Below are positions 27,163-37,659 of a DNA stretch of 64,000 bases, one piece after another. The notes under the pieces were generated by a model. That model searched no databases. It was not told the DNA's origin and saw only the letters and a program-made list of their open reading frames with translations. This DNA comes from Malonomonas rubra DSM 5091. GTDB taxonomy: Bacteria; Desulfobacterota; Desulfuromonadia; Desulfuromonadales; Geopsychrobacteraceae. The stretch lies in assembly GCF_900142125.1 (NCBI RefSeq), contig NZ_FQZT01000011.1:1-64000 (forward strand). Direction: 5' to 3'. Each line of letters starts with the position of its first letter. Position 1 is the stretch's first letter. The translations under genes were made by a program, and so were the position numbers.

Positions 27163-29424
27163 TCATTCGCTGCAATCTGTTGCTGATTTGAGAGGAAATA
27201 TTTTATCGTCAGCCACAGGTTCAATTTTCAATAGGGCCGGCGGGGCGCCGCCTCCCTTATTCTCTCCAAAATAGACAGTTGTATGTGGGAATGGAATCTC
27301 AATGCCGAGTTCGTCGAAACGTTTTTTCATCCGCCGGTTAAACTCACGACCGACCCACCACTGTTTGATCGGAATGGTCTTTATCCGCGCCTTGATTATT
27401 ATGGCCGAATCGGCAAACGCATCAACGCCGAGAACCTCTAGGGGGTCGAGGATATTTGGTCCATATTCTTCATCCAACTGCAGTTCTGCACCGAGATCAC
27501 GCAATACCTGCATCACTTCGTCAAGGTTCTCCCGATAGGCGACTCCAACCTCCATGAGATAGTAGGAAAAATCCTTGGTCAGGTTGCTGACGATGTTAAT
27601 CGCACTAAACGGGATGGTATGCACTGTGCCCGACAAATCGCGCAAGCGGACAGTACGAATCGAAACAGACTCAACCAATCCACCTTTGTCGCCAACATTG
27701 ACGACATCCCCCACAGCAATCTGGTCTTCCAGTAGGATAAAAATTCCGGTAATCACATCCTGAACCAGTTTCTGAGAACCGAACCCGACCGCCAAGCCGA
27801 GCACCCCTGCTCCAGCGAGGAGTGGTGCGATTTCGACCCCAAGTTGTGCGAGCACCATCAGGGTAGTTACCACGATCAGCACGATAGCGAGGGCTTTTCT
27901 GGCCACGGCAAGCAGGGTTCTCGTACGGGCGCTGACTTCAGACTGCGTGCCCTGTTCTATTTTGTTCGCCAGCTGTCCCTCAATTAAACTACAGGCAATT
28001 GCCCAGATGACAAAGGCGACCAGAAGGATAGAAAAAACCGTTAAGAGGGTCCCACCAAGAATTCTCCCCGAGTCGCTGGACAACCAACCGAATGTATTCA
28101 TCCCCCACGCTTGCAGGATTGCCAACAAACCGAGCAGATATATGATCACAATCAATGCTCTGAGCAGAGTCTGCAGGTAGCGATTTGATCGCTCTTCCAA
28201 ACCAGGAAAACGGGACTGAAGATCTTCGTCAACCTTAACTCCCCGAGTAAACAAAAGCGTAAACGCACGTAGGAGCAGCCTGACGCATCCCAGGACCAGC
28301 AGGGTCAGGAAGGTTGCGCGAAACATAAAGAGGTAGCCACCCTCGGACTGAAGGGCCCAGACCCCGTAGAACAGAACGACATAAAATATCGCCGCAAGGT
28401 GCCAAATTCCGGTCAAACGATAGCGCACACCTGAATTTCGGATGACCGACTGATCATTTTTTTCAGCAGGCCAATACAGCAGATAACTTGCCACCCCATT
28501 GCGGTTTTGCAAGATCATGACGATGACAAGAAAAGCCACCAACAAGCCCAACAATCTTAATATTACTTGATAAAATAGCGACGGGAAGCCGAGAAGAAGC
28601 GCGGCCTGAAGAGAAAAATATCCATAAACAGAGACGTAGCACAGCCGCTTTCCCCAGATAACCAGGTAGTTGGAGGTTTCATCGCTGAGACCTGAAAAAC
28701 GCAGTCCTGACGATAACGGGGCAAAGATGAAATATAAGATAACAACAATTGCGTGAACGATGATAAAGGCGTTGATCCAGGCCAGAGCGACTAGGCGCGT
28801 TAACTCTCGCGGGCCGACCAAACCGAGGGTCAGATACGCGGTCAGCGCAAAGACCAGGATAGGCAAACAATCGAGGACTAAAATGGCCAGCAACTGCATT
28901 AACTTTGCTAACCAATGCTCTCCTACCGATTTTGTTGCCGCGGAACGCTTGAATCGTATGAGTCCCCAAAGACTTAAAAGAAACGCCAGATAACCAAGAC
29001 CGAGCGTCAGTGCGAGGTTGACCAGAACCTCTCCCCAAATTTGTCGGGCCTGTGGATCTGCTAGTTCGCTTTGAACCCAAGATATAACTTCAGGAAGATT
29101 GTTGATATTCCCGGTCAAGACGACAATGGACTCGGTGAGGGCTTTCAGTCGTTGGGAGATGCCAAGCAAGGTTTGACTTGCTGCACTTTTTACCTGACTT
29201 TCAGGGATGGACGGCTGTTGGGCCTGAAGCAATACGTTTAACTGCTGGATCAATTTTTCTCTAGCGACGGGATCATCCAGTGTTTTGATCACCGCTTCGA
29301 TCTCCGTCGCGGGTATTTGCTCCTCTACAGGTGGTTCTTGAGCATAGGTCGCGCAGGCAAAGCAAAGAAACAACAGACATCCGAACGAGAATAACAGCAG
29401 CCCCTTGGTTTTATGGAAAGACAT
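27163..29424 (-). CDS. Large MscS-family channel (MscK/YbiO-like)
   Basis: 753 residues. An N-terminal signal sequence (LLLFSFGCLLFLCFACATYAQ) is followed by a periplasmic helical region of about 110 residues, then about ten membrane helices. The MscS pore and beta domain are near 545-640 (AGAGVLGLAVGFGSQKLVQDVITGIFILLEDQIAVGDVVNVGDKGG), ending IEIPFPHTTVYFG. It is the first gene of the 13-gene minus-strand run, 161 bp after the LOG gene. Confidence 0.94.
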   Translation of the reverse strand: MSFHKTKGLLLFSFGCLLFLCFACATYAQEPPVEEQIPATEIEAVIKTLDDPVAREKLIQQLNVLLQAQQPSIPESQVKSAASQTLLGISQRLKALTESIVVLTGNINNLPEVISWVQSELADPQARQIWGEVLVNLALTLGLGYLAFLLSLWGLIRFKRSAATKSVGEHWLAKLMQLLAILVLDCLPILVFALTAYLTLGLVGPRELTRLVALAWINAFIIVHAIVVILYFIFAPLSSGLRFSGLSDETSNYLVIWGKRLCYVSVYGYFSLQAALLLGFPSLFYQVILRLLGLLVAFLVIVMILQNRNGVASYLLYWPAEKNDQSVIRNSGVRYRLTGIWHLAAIFYVVLFYGVWALQSEGGYLFMFRATFLTLLVLGCVRLLLRAFTLLFTRGVKVDEDLQSRFPGLEERSNRYLQTLLRALIVIIYLLGLLAILQAWGMNTFGWLSSDSGRILGGTLLTVFSILLVAFVIWAIACSLIEGQLANKIEQGTQSEVSARTRTLLAVARKALAIVLIVVTTLMVLAQLGVEIAPLLAGAGVLGLAVGFGSQKLVQDVITGIFILLEDQIAVGDVVNVGDKGGLVESVSIRTVRLRDLSGTVHTIPFSAINIVSNLTKDFSYYLMEVGVAYRENLDEVMQVLRDLGAELQLDEEYGPNILDPLEVLGVDAFADSAIIIKARIKTIPIKQWWVGREFNRRMKKRFDELGIEIPFPHTTVYFGENKGGGAPPALLKIEPVADDKIFPLKSATDCSE

Positions 29425-29585
29425 CTATTCCCCCGTTACGATCAGAATAATAGGTTTGCTTAAATTACTCCCCTCAAAACAACCGGAAAAAACCGGCTGG
29501 GGCATTTAATATTTCCTATTACCTCTTAAAATTAGCTTCAGCAATCGGAATCATTGCTGTGAAAAACATCTTGTTAATTGGAAAA

Positions 29586-30470
29586 TCAATTGAGGCAAGA
29601 CGTACTAATTATTTGGCAGGCCTCTTCAGCCGATTCAACAAAATGGAAAATCTCAAGGTCATTTTCAGAGATCATCCCTTCTTCGACCATTACCGGAAAA
29701 TTAATAACCCGCTGCCAATAACTACGACCGAATAACAAAACTGGAATTTTTTTGACCTTCTTGGTCTGAATCAGGGTCAATGTTTCAAACAGTTCATCCA
29801 AGGTGCCAAATCCACCGGGAAATGCAACCAAAGCAACCGCTCGCATAAGAAAGTGCATTTTCCGAATGGCGAAATAGTGAAACTGAAAGCATAATTCAGG
29901 CGAGATGTAAGGGTTCGGTGCCTGTTCCATCGGCAGAACAATATTCAGACCGATTGACTTAGCTCCGGCTTCAGAGGCACCCCGATTTGCTGCCTCCATT
30001 ATGCCTGGTCCGCCGCCGGTAATAACGACGCACTCCTTCTCACCGTTTTTCTTTGCGCAACTTGCCAGCATATGGCTGAATTGGCGCGCCTGCGTGTAAT
30101 AATGCGAATACCGCTCGGCCATTTTAGCTTTAGCCAAACGACGCTGCAGTTCCGCATCATCCGGACGTTGTTCAGCTGCGTTTAGCGCCTTTTCGAGTTC
30201 TGCTTGCGCCATTTTCGGTTCAGGGATACGCGCACTGCCAAAGACAACGACAGTTCTTTCAATCCCTGCATCCTGCTGGATTATTTCTGGCTTAAGCAAT
30301 TCCAGCTGCAAACGTACCGGCCGTAGCTCATCACTCATCATGAAATCGGCGTCGAGATAGGCCAGCCTGTACGCCACCGACTCGGTCTGCGAACTGCTGA
30401 CGCAGAGCTCGGCGGCAGTTGCGTCCTGTTTGGCAGATGGGAAGGGGCCGGTCTTTTCACTCGCGGTCAT
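29586..30470 (-). CDS. LOG-family Rossmann-fold protein (TIGR00730-like)
   Basis: Start MTASEKTG has AGGAGG 4 nt upstream; 294 residues. The core motifs of lysine-decarboxylase-like LOG proteins are present: VVFGSARIPEP (about residue 75), the nucleotide-binding GGGPGIMEAANRGASEAGAKSIG and the PGGFGTLDELFETLTLIQTKK signature (about 220). Relatives are nucleoside 5'-monophosphate phosphoribohydrolases. An N-terminal extension of about 70 residues precedes the core. It is divergent from tamA. Confidence 0.9.
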   Translation of the reverse strand: MTASEKTGPFPSAKQDATAAELCVSSSQTESVAYRLAYLDADFMMSDELRPVRLQLELLKPEIIQQDAGIERTVVVFGSARIPEPKMAQAELEKALNAAEQRPDDAELQRRLAKAKMAERYSHYYTQARQFSHMLASCAKKNGEKECVVITGGGPGIMEAANRGASEAGAKSIGLNIVLPMEQAPNPYISPELCFQFHYFAIRKMHFLMRAVALVAFPGGFGTLDELFETLTLIQTKKVKKIPVLLFGRSYWQRVINFPVMVEEGMISENDLEIFHFVESAEEACQIISTSCLN

Positions 30471-30662
30471 CTGACCTCCTGAAAACAGATTTGCAAATAA
30501 AAAATTGAAAAATACCGGGGTTATGAAGCATTCATAGGTAGAGTACAATTCTAACCGACCGGCTCTGAAATGAAAGGCGCAAAAGCTTCCACAAAAAAAT
30601 TTTCAGCTTGCTTTGCGGACGTTTTGCCGCATCATGGCTGGGTGATCTATACAAAGGGTGAC

Positions 30663-32408
30663 ATGAAACTACTGATCGTTATCTTTAGTCTCGTCTGCTT
30701 TTCGCTGTCACAAGCACAGGCAAAAGGCCTGTCTTTGATAATCGAAGCCGATCAGCCTGAGATACAGAAATTTCTGGAAACCGGCCTGACAGCGCCTGAA
30801 GTGCTGTCTACCGAGCAGCAGACAAACAAACGCTGGCTCCGATACTACCAGAAACAATTGCCTCAGCTGGTCGAGGACATCATGCAACCGCTGGGCTATT
30901 TCAACAGCAAAACCGGCTCGCAGATGACACACCCGAGCCCCGGCCAGCAGGTCCTCACTGTCCAGGTCAGCGCCGGTGAGCCGATCCGGATCAGCCAGCT
31001 CGATCTGAAAATGGCTGGGCCGGGAACGGGGGATGAAAAAGTTTTGACGCTGCTGCAGGCATTTCCGCTAAAACCGGACGATGTTCTGCGGCAGGATCTG
31101 TACGAGCAGGGCAAAGCTCTACTGATCGAAGATATCGTCGGACATGGTTTTCTCGATGCACACTTTACTGCCCACCAGATTCGGGTCCATCTTGAAGATT
31201 ATCAGGCCGAGATCACTCTACACCTGGAAACCGGCCCGCGTTACACTTTCGGGCCGACCAGCTTCAGTAGCGATAGCAGCTATCCACAACGGTTTTTGTC
31301 CCGGTTCCTCAGCCATCGGGAAGGAGAAACGTTCTCCCACGAAAAACTCGGCAAGACCCAACTCAACCTGATCAACGCCGACCTTTTTCAGAAGGTCACC
31401 GTCTCTCCGCAGCGCGAGCAAGCGACTGCAGAACAGATCCCGATTTCAATCGACCTGCAACCGGCACCGCGGCACCAATGGCGGCCGGGTATCGGCTACG
31501 GCACCGACAGCGGCGCCAGGGTCAGCCTGCGGTACCGGGATCTGAACCTGTTCCGCAACGGCCACGAGCTAAAAGGAGACCTGCTGCTGGCGCAATATCA
31601 GCAATCGCTGGTCACCACCTACATCATCCCCGATCTCGATCGCCTCGACAGTCAAACCCAGCTGCGCGTCGGTTTTGACCGGGAAGAGAGTGATAGTTAT
31701 CTGAGCCGAGAGCTGTTTAGCGAAGCTGAGTACCAGCGAGCACTCAGAAACCGCCTGCTCGGAGCCCTGTTTATCCGCTTGACCCAGGAATACTCAGAGA
31801 TCGGCGGAGAGGAAACCCGCGCCCAGATGCTGCTGCCGGGAGTCCGTCTACAATGGCGCAGCCGGGAAAGTCAACAAGCCGGACAGCCCGGAGTGTATGT
31901 CAGTGTCGAACTCAAGGGGGCCCAGGACAGCCTGCTGTCCGACACCAGCCTGCTGCAGCTCAAGGCACAAGCGAGCAGCCGTTTCCCAATAAGCAAGACT
32001 CTGTTTGCGCTGATCCGGTTACAGGGGGGAACCACCTGGCACAATGACCCACTGCGCGAACTGCCTGCTTCGCTGCGATTTTTTGCCGGTGGCGACCGCA
32101 GCGTGCGCGGCTATGGCTACCAGGCACTCGGCCCAGAAGATACTGACGGCGACGTGGTCGGCGGTAAGCATCTGCTGGTCGGTAATTTTGAACTGGAACA
32201 GCGCCTGACGGAAAAGTGGGGCAGCGCAATCTTTTACGATCTTGGCAATGCCTTCAATTCTTTCGCCGACTACGACCTGGCGCAGGGCGCCGGCATCGGC
32301 GTTCGACGCTACACCCCGATCGGACCGATCCGCCTTGACCTGGCTCGTCAGATCGGGCAATCCAGACCGCGCTGGCGGCTGCACCTGAGCATAGGATTTG
32401 ACTGGTGA
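30663..32408 (+). CDS. tamA: Outer-membrane assembly protein TamA (Omp85 family)
   Basis: 581 residues; ATG at 30663 (AAAGGGTG before it) gives a signal peptide MKLLIVIFSLVCFSLSQAQA. Three POTRA-type regions (about 22-265) precede the Omp85 16-strand barrel, with the end strand motif (RPRWRLHLSIGFDW) and FFAGGDRSVRGYGYQALGP, the conserved Omp85 loop motif. It works with TamB in lipid/protein export to the outer membrane. tamB starts inside its stop codon (GTGA), showing coupling. Confidence 0.94.
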   Translation: MKLLIVIFSLVCFSLSQAQAKGLSLIIEADQPEIQKFLETGLTAPEVLSTEQQTNKRWLRYYQKQLPQLVEDIMQPLGYFNSKTGSQMTHPSPGQQVLTVQVSAGEPIRISQLDLKMAGPGTGDEKVLTLLQAFPLKPDDVLRQDLYEQGKALLIEDIVGHGFLDAHFTAHQIRVHLEDYQAEITLHLETGPRYTFGPTSFSSDSSYPQRFLSRFLSHREGETFSHEKLGKTQLNLINADLFQKVTVSPQREQATAEQIPISIDLQPAPRHQWRPGIGYGTDSGARVSLRYRDLNLFRNGHELKGDLLLAQYQQSLVTTYIIPDLDRLDSQTQLRVGFDREESDSYLSRELFSEAEYQRALRNRLLGALFIRLTQEYSEIGGEETRAQMLLPGVRLQWRSRESQQAGQPGVYVSVELKGAQDSLLSDTSLLQLKAQASSRFPISKTLFALIRLQGGTTWHNDPLRELPASLRFFAGGDRSVRGYGYQALGPEDTDGDVVGGKHLLVGNFELEQRLTEKWGSAIFYDLGNAFNSFADYDLAQGAGIGVRRYTPIGPIRLDLARQIGQSRPRWRLHLSIGFDW

Positions 32409-35400
32409 AACTCTGGCGAGTAAGTATATTTTTATTTCTACTGCTCCTGCTGGGGCTCTGCAGTGGGCTCGGTTGGTTACTTTATACCGAATCCGGGGCC
32501 AACTGGCTGTTGCCCCGAATTGCTGCGGCCAGTGGCGGTCAACTCGCTTCCGTCGAGGGAACCCTGCTCGGCAAACTGCAGTTGCAAGGTCTGAAGATAG
32601 AGCAACCGACAACCACAATCTCCTGCGACAGCATAAAGCTGAACTCAGCCCTGAGCAGACTGTTTCCTCTGCGGCTTAAAATCGAACGCCTGAAGTTAAC
32701 GGGGCTGTCTCTGAACAGCCAGCCCGCAGCGACACCCGCCCCCCCTCCAAAGGTGCGTTGGCCGAACATCCCCTGGTGGCTCGATCTGCTTGAAGTCGAG
32801 CTGCAACAATTAGAAATGAAGCAAAGTGTCTTCCAGCAGGCTGACAGACAGACCCAGATCGAACAATTTAGCGCCAGTGGTCACTGGAGAGACAAACAGC
32901 TGCAGGTAACGACACTCGAACTGAGCACCCCGGACATTGCGCTGGCCGGAAATATCCGTGCCTCCTTCGGCCGCGCTGCTCTACTGCTGGAGCTGCAGGC
33001 CGACAACCGGAAGCCGGAGCAGCCCTGGCAGCAGCTCCAACTCAAAGGCTCGCTGCAGGCAGATGATAATAGTTTGCTGAGCGGGCCGATCAGCGTCGCT
33101 CTCGCAGACCCTCAGGGGCCCTGGCTGGCTGCCAACGGTGAGTTTGCACTGAGCGCTGAACAGTTGCAGTTTCAGCATTTGCAGCTGCACAGTAAACGCC
33201 GCGCCGGCAGCCTGCTGCTCAGCGGTAAGCTGAACCTGGCATCGTCCGAAACCGGGCTAGTCAGTAAACTGCAACTGAACGAACTCGACCTGCAGCCGGA
33301 AGTCGGACAGCCGCTCAAGCTCTCCGGCGCGATCGAACTGAACGGCCAGTTGGAGAGTTATCGTGGCAACTTCACCCTCGCCAGCCGCGCAGAACCGCCG
33401 CTCACAGCGCAACTGTCCGGCAACTTCAGCGGCGACCGACAGCAAGTTAGCTTGAGTGAGCTGACAGGCGTCTGGCTGCAGGGACAACTGAATGGGCAGC
33501 TGCAGGCCGACTGGCAACAGGGCTGGCAGGTCAACGCGACGTTCAGCGGGCGTGAGCTTGACCCACAACAGATCCATGATCGCCTTTTGGGCAAACTGAA
33601 CTTCAACCTGAACGCTGCGGTCGTCGACAACGGTCAAGGAGCGACCGGGCAGCTGTCTGTAACGCTGGATGAGAGCGTCCTTCAGAACCAGACATTGACC
33701 GGGCTGCTGGAGCTCAAGCTCAACCAGCGACAGCTGGAAATCAGCCGGCTCGACCTGCAGGGCAACGGCTTTGGGCTGCAGGGTCACGGCGCGTTGGCCG
33801 ATCGTGTTCAGCTCTCCTGGCAGATAGATCAGCTTGACCAATTGATCTCCGGATTGCGTGGAAAAATACGCGGCACAGGCAAGTTGTCATTGGCTCCGGA
33901 AGGCGTCAACGCCGACTTTACCAGCCACGGTGAACAGCTGAGCTTCGATGACCTGACCCTCGCCAGCTGGCAGCTGCAAGGAAAAATGAGCGCCTCTGAA
34001 CAGTTCGAGCTGGCCTTTTCCGGACACGAGCTGAAGAATTCTAAATCAGGCATCTCCCTCGATCAGCTGCAGTTAGCCGCCGATGGTAATCTTCAGAAGC
34101 ACAGTATCGAACTCCACTGCGCGCAAACCGAAAGCAGCCTGAATGGGCAATTGACAGGCGGATGGGATGGACAAAAGTGGCAAGGGAACCTGACCCACCT
34201 GCGGCTCGAAGACTCACGCCTCGGTCGGTGGCAGACAAAATCACCGGTTACCCTGCTGCTGTCAGCGCAGCAACTGCAGTTCGGCACGCTGCAGTTCGCC
34301 GGCAGTGGTGGCGGCTCAATCCTGTTGCAGGGGAACTACCTGCCACCAGCACAGCAGGGAGAAGGTCAACTCGCCTGGCAGGGACTCGACCTTGGTTTGT
34401 TCAATCCGTGGTTGCCGGAAGTCGAGCTGAGCGGAACCAGCAACGGCAGCCTCACGCTGCAGCCTCGGCAGACCGGCCTGCAAGGGCAGGTTGACTGGCA
34501 AGGGGAGCTAAAGACCCGGCGCCAGACTTTCTCCTTTGTTCACGCCGGCTGGCAGAGTAAATGGACTGAACTGGGATTAGACAGCAATCTCAAATTTGAA
34601 TTTTCAGATGGCGGCCGACTTGAAGCCGAGCTCAGCAGCGATGACCCCTTTGCCTTCCATCGACCGCACCGGCTCAAGTTTCAACTACGGGGAGAGAATT
34701 TGGCCCTGCAGCGCGTGCAACCCTGGCTGCTGCCGGGTCTGAACCTGACCGGAAAGCTCCGCCTGCAGAGCGACGGCCACTGGAGTGCTGAGCAACCGTG
34801 GCAACTCTCCGGGCTGGCCGAAATCAGCGCTGGGAAATGCTTTTGGCGGGAGGACGAGGAGATCATCAGTGCCGAGCTATCGACCGCGCAGTTGCGTTGG
34901 CACTGGCATCAACAGCTCAGCGGCAAGCTCGAACTGCAGCTCGAAGAGCGCGGTCAGATCGATGCCGAGATGACCCTGCCGATCTCGGCAAGCTGGCCGC
35001 TCACAAGCATGGCAGATCAGCCGCTCAGTGGCGAGTTGACTGCCCGCCTACAGGAACTGGGACTGTTCTCGATACTGTTTCCGGGTCAGCTGCAGGAAAG
35101 CAGCGGTCAACTGAAGGTTGACCTGCAATTGGGCGGGTTCTGGCAGCAGCCACAGCTGCAGGGGGATGTCCGATTGTTCGACGCCCAGGCCTACCTGCCG
35201 GGCCCAGGCATTCAACTGAATGATGTCGAGCTGTCTGGCCGCTTCGACCGGCAGCTCTTTTCGCTCGACAGTTTTCAGCTCCGCTCCGGCAACGGCTTAG
35301 TGTCCGGAAGGGGGAGTCTGCAGCTGGCAGAATGGAAGCCGCAACGCTATCAGCTGTCTCTGACCGGCAACGACTTTCAGCTGTTTAACCTCCCCGATCT

Positions 35401-36292
35401 GCAGGCCGATGTCAGCCCCGAGTTGACCATCGACGGCGATTTCAAGCAGGTCAACATAAAGGGAATCCTGCGGATTCCTCAGCTGTTCGTCAAGGGCCAA
35501 CAGAAAACTGCTTTGGCCGAAAACAGCCCCGACCTGGTGGTCGTCGATGCTCCGGAAAAAAGGACCAAACCGCTGCGAATTCAGCCCCAGATCGATCTGC
35601 AACTGCTACTGGGAGAAAAGGTGCTGCTCAAAACCTCCGGCATTGATGCTCGCCTGGAGGGAGGGCTGCGGATGGAGTCAACGCCCCAGCAGATGCTGGC
35701 GGCGTTTGGGGAGATTCGTGTCGTCAAAGGCCGCTATGCCAGCTACGGCGTCAACCTCGACATCAGCCGTGGCAACTTGATTTTTAACGGCGGGCCGCTT
35801 AACCAACCGCTGCTCGACATTCTGGCACTGCGCACTGCCGGTGAGGTCAAGGCCGGGGTTCAGGTGTCTGGCACCCCGAAGCGGCCAGAGGTGAAGCTCT
35901 ATTCTGAACCGATGCTGCCGGAAACCGACATCCTCTCCTACATCGTCCTCGGGCGACCGGTCGGTGCCCAGGGCAACCAGAGCAGTGTCTTGATGTCCGC
36001 CGCTGGCGCTCTCCTCTCACAGGGGGAGTCGGTCGTGTTGCAGGAGAAACTGAAAGGCACACTGGGGCTCGACGTGCTCGATATCAACGCCGGCAATGGC
36101 GACACCGAATCGTCGGTGATTACCACCGGTAAGTATTTGCGTCCCGACCTCTATGTCAGTTTCGGTTATTCGCTGTTCAACAACAGCAATGAGGTCAAGC
36201 TACGCTACACCCTTTCACCCCGCTGGGAGGTGGAGTCGAACTTCGGCAACGAGAGCGGCGCAGACCTATTTTACAAGATCGACATTCCTTAA
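32405..36292 (+). CDS. tamB: Translocation/assembly module protein TamB
   Basis: 1295 residues, GTG start overlapping tamA by 4 nt. One N-terminal membrane helix (RVSIFLFLLLLLGLCSGLGWLLY), then a long repetitive beta-taco of LxLxG/Q-rich segments in the periplasm, and the C-terminal TamB (DUF490) domain (about 950-1295, ADFKQVNIKG ... GRYASYGVNLDISRGNLIFNGGP ... RPDLYVSFGYSLFNNSNEVKLRYTLSPRWEVES). The bridge is thought to carry phospholipids from inner to outer membrane. Gln/Leu-rich composition is typical. Confidence 0.95.
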   Translation: MKLWRVSIFLFLLLLLGLCSGLGWLLYTESGANWLLPRIAAASGGQLASVEGTLLGKLQLQGLKIEQPTTTISCDSIKLNSALSRLFPLRLKIERLKLTGLSLNSQPAATPAPPPKVRWPNIPWWLDLLEVELQQLEMKQSVFQQADRQTQIEQFSASGHWRDKQLQVTTLELSTPDIALAGNIRASFGRAALLLELQADNRKPEQPWQQLQLKGSLQADDNSLLSGPISVALADPQGPWLAANGEFALSAEQLQFQHLQLHSKRRAGSLLLSGKLNLASSETGLVSKLQLNELDLQPEVGQPLKLSGAIELNGQLESYRGNFTLASRAEPPLTAQLSGNFSGDRQQVSLSELTGVWLQGQLNGQLQADWQQGWQVNATFSGRELDPQQIHDRLLGKLNFNLNAAVVDNGQGATGQLSVTLDESVLQNQTLTGLLELKLNQRQLEISRLDLQGNGFGLQGHGALADRVQLSWQIDQLDQLISGLRGKIRGTGKLSLAPEGVNADFTSHGEQLSFDDLTLASWQLQGKMSASEQFELAFSGHELKNSKSGISLDQLQLAADGNLQKHSIELHCAQTESSLNGQLTGGWDGQKWQGNLTHLRLEDSRLGRWQTKSPVTLLLSAQQLQFGTLQFAGSGGGSILLQGNYLPPAQQGEGQLAWQGLDLGLFNPWLPEVELSGTSNGSLTLQPRQTGLQGQVDWQGELKTRRQTFSFVHAGWQSKWTELGLDSNLKFEFSDGGRLEAELSSDDPFAFHRPHRLKFQLRGENLALQRVQPWLLPGLNLTGKLRLQSDGHWSAEQPWQLSGLAEISAGKCFWREDEEIISAELSTAQLRWHWHQQLSGKLELQLEERGQIDAEMTLPISASWPLTSMADQPLSGELTARLQELGLFSILFPGQLQESSGQLKVDLQLGGFWQQPQLQGDVRLFDAQAYLPGPGIQLNDVELSGRFDRQLFSLDSFQLRSGNGLVSGRGSLQLAEWKPQRYQLSLTGNDFQLFNLPDLQADVSPELTIDGDFKQVNIKGILRIPQLFVKGQQKTALAENSPDLVVVDAPEKRTKPLRIQPQIDLQLLLGEKVLLKTSGIDARLEGGLRMESTPQQMLAAFGEIRVVKGRYASYGVNLDISRGNLIFNGGPLNQPLLDILALRTAGEVKAGVQVSGTPKRPEVKLYSEPMLPETDILSYIVLGRPVGAQGNQSSVLMSAAGALLSQGESVVLQEKLKGTLGLDVLDINAGNGDTESSVITTGKYLRPDLYVSFGYSLFNNSNEVKLRYTLSPRWEVESNFGNESGADLFYKIDIP

Positions 36293-36543
36293 GCGGAACA
36301 GTCTCTTTTCCTGAGCGACAAAATAAGGACATAGCAACTAAACAAAAGCGCTTGGCGCATCTGGAAGCGATCCTTGACAATTAAACAACAAATGCAAAAC
36401 TTCAGATTGAAGTTTAGAAATAAAGCATCTGTTTACTAACGCAGACCGAAAATCATGTTAGCAAAGCGACAGACATTTGTTTTGCTTTTAAAATTCATTT
36501 TCCCGGATGGCTGCGGCTTTGTTCTTCAGATATAGGAGAGTTT

Positions 36544-37512
36544 ATGGAATCAGCACTGATCTCAGGTTTTCTGTTGAATGGCGAGGGGGGCGGTAAAGAG
36601 GTTGACTGGGCAGAGATCCACAACTGGTCGGCCGACCAAGGTCTTCTCTGGCTACACCTTGACCTCAAACTGGAAAAAACCCAGCAGTGGCTGGAAGGCG
36701 AGAGCGGGCTCGACCCACTTGCCCTTGAAGCCCTGCAGGCGGAAGACACCCGGCCACGTTGTCTTTCTTATCCTAACGGGCTGTTGGTGATTCTTCGCGG
36801 CGTCAACCTTAACCCAGGAGCCGATCCGGATGATATGATCTCGCTGCGGGTTTGGCTGGAGCCGAAGCGGATCATTTCGATCCGCCATCGCAAAGTGATG
36901 GCAGTTGACGATATTCGAAAAAATGTTCTTGAGGGTGATGCCCCGATCGATGCTGGTGATTTTCTCTTCCGTCTGACTCAGGGGCTGGCTTACCGGATTG
37001 GAGACGTATTAAGTCAAATCGACGACGAAGTCGATGCGCTGGAGGACGAGGTATTGGAACAGGGTTCTTTTGAGCAGCGGCGTAAGCTGAGCAACCTGCG
37101 CCGGCAGATTATCCGAATCAGACGTTACCTTGCGCCGCAGCGCGAAGTAATGACCCGCCTGCAGACCGAAAAATCACCGGTAATCACTGAACTGAACAGG
37201 ATTCAGCTACGCGAAATCGCTGATCACATTACCCGCTATGTCGAAGACCTCGACTCGGCCAAGGATCGGGCCGCCGTCTGCCAGGAGGAGTTAGAAAACC
37301 GCATCGGTGCGCAAATGAACAAAACTCTTTACATTCTGTCAATCATCACCGCAACTTTTCTACCGCTGGGGTTGATCACCGGCTTGCTGGGGATCAACGT
37401 TGGTGGCATCCCTGGCAGCGAAAATCCCCTAGCGTTCGTTTTTGTTTGTTTGCTCCTGTTAGCAATTGTCGTCGGTCAGGTGTTCATCTTCAAACGGGTC
37501 CACTGGGTGTAA
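36544..37512 (+). CDS. zntB: CorA-superfamily zinc/divalent cation transporter (ZntB-like)
   Basis: 322 residues. A cytoplasmic funnel domain (1-255) is followed by two C-terminal helices. The pore signature is GINVGGIPG (about residue 287) instead of CorA's GMN, which is characteristic of ZntB-type members. The segment VLEQGSFEQRRKLSNLRRQIIRIRRYLAPQREVM is the usual long stalk helix. AGGAGA precedes the ATG. ZntB imports Zn2+ with protons; the substrate here is inferred from the motif. Confidence 0.88.
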   Translation: MESALISGFLLNGEGGGKEVDWAEIHNWSADQGLLWLHLDLKLEKTQQWLEGESGLDPLALEALQAEDTRPRCLSYPNGLLVILRGVNLNPGADPDDMISLRVWLEPKRIISIRHRKVMAVDDIRKNVLEGDAPIDAGDFLFRLTQGLAYRIGDVLSQIDDEVDALEDEVLEQGSFEQRRKLSNLRRQIIRIRRYLAPQREVMTRLQTEKSPVITELNRIQLREIADHITRYVEDLDSAKDRAAVCQEELENRIGAQMNKTLYILSIITATFLPLGLITGLLGINVGGIPGSENPLAFVFVCLLLLAIVVGQVFIFKRVHWV

Positions 37513-37659
37513 TGTTTTAAATAGCGAAACTTACTCGCTTTGGTTACAGAACACTGCTTCTTTTGCCTGGCTGGAATGAAAAGTATCAATTTATGAGGCC
37601 TTAGTACCGATCCCTGAAGTGCATCGCTTAATCACCTGCGGCATAAGAGAGGGAATACA

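Noticed and set aside
32405-36292. Many antisense frames of 60 to 194 codons in tamB
   Set aside because: They mirror the repetitive Leu/Gln-rich sequence of TamB and are frame shadows.
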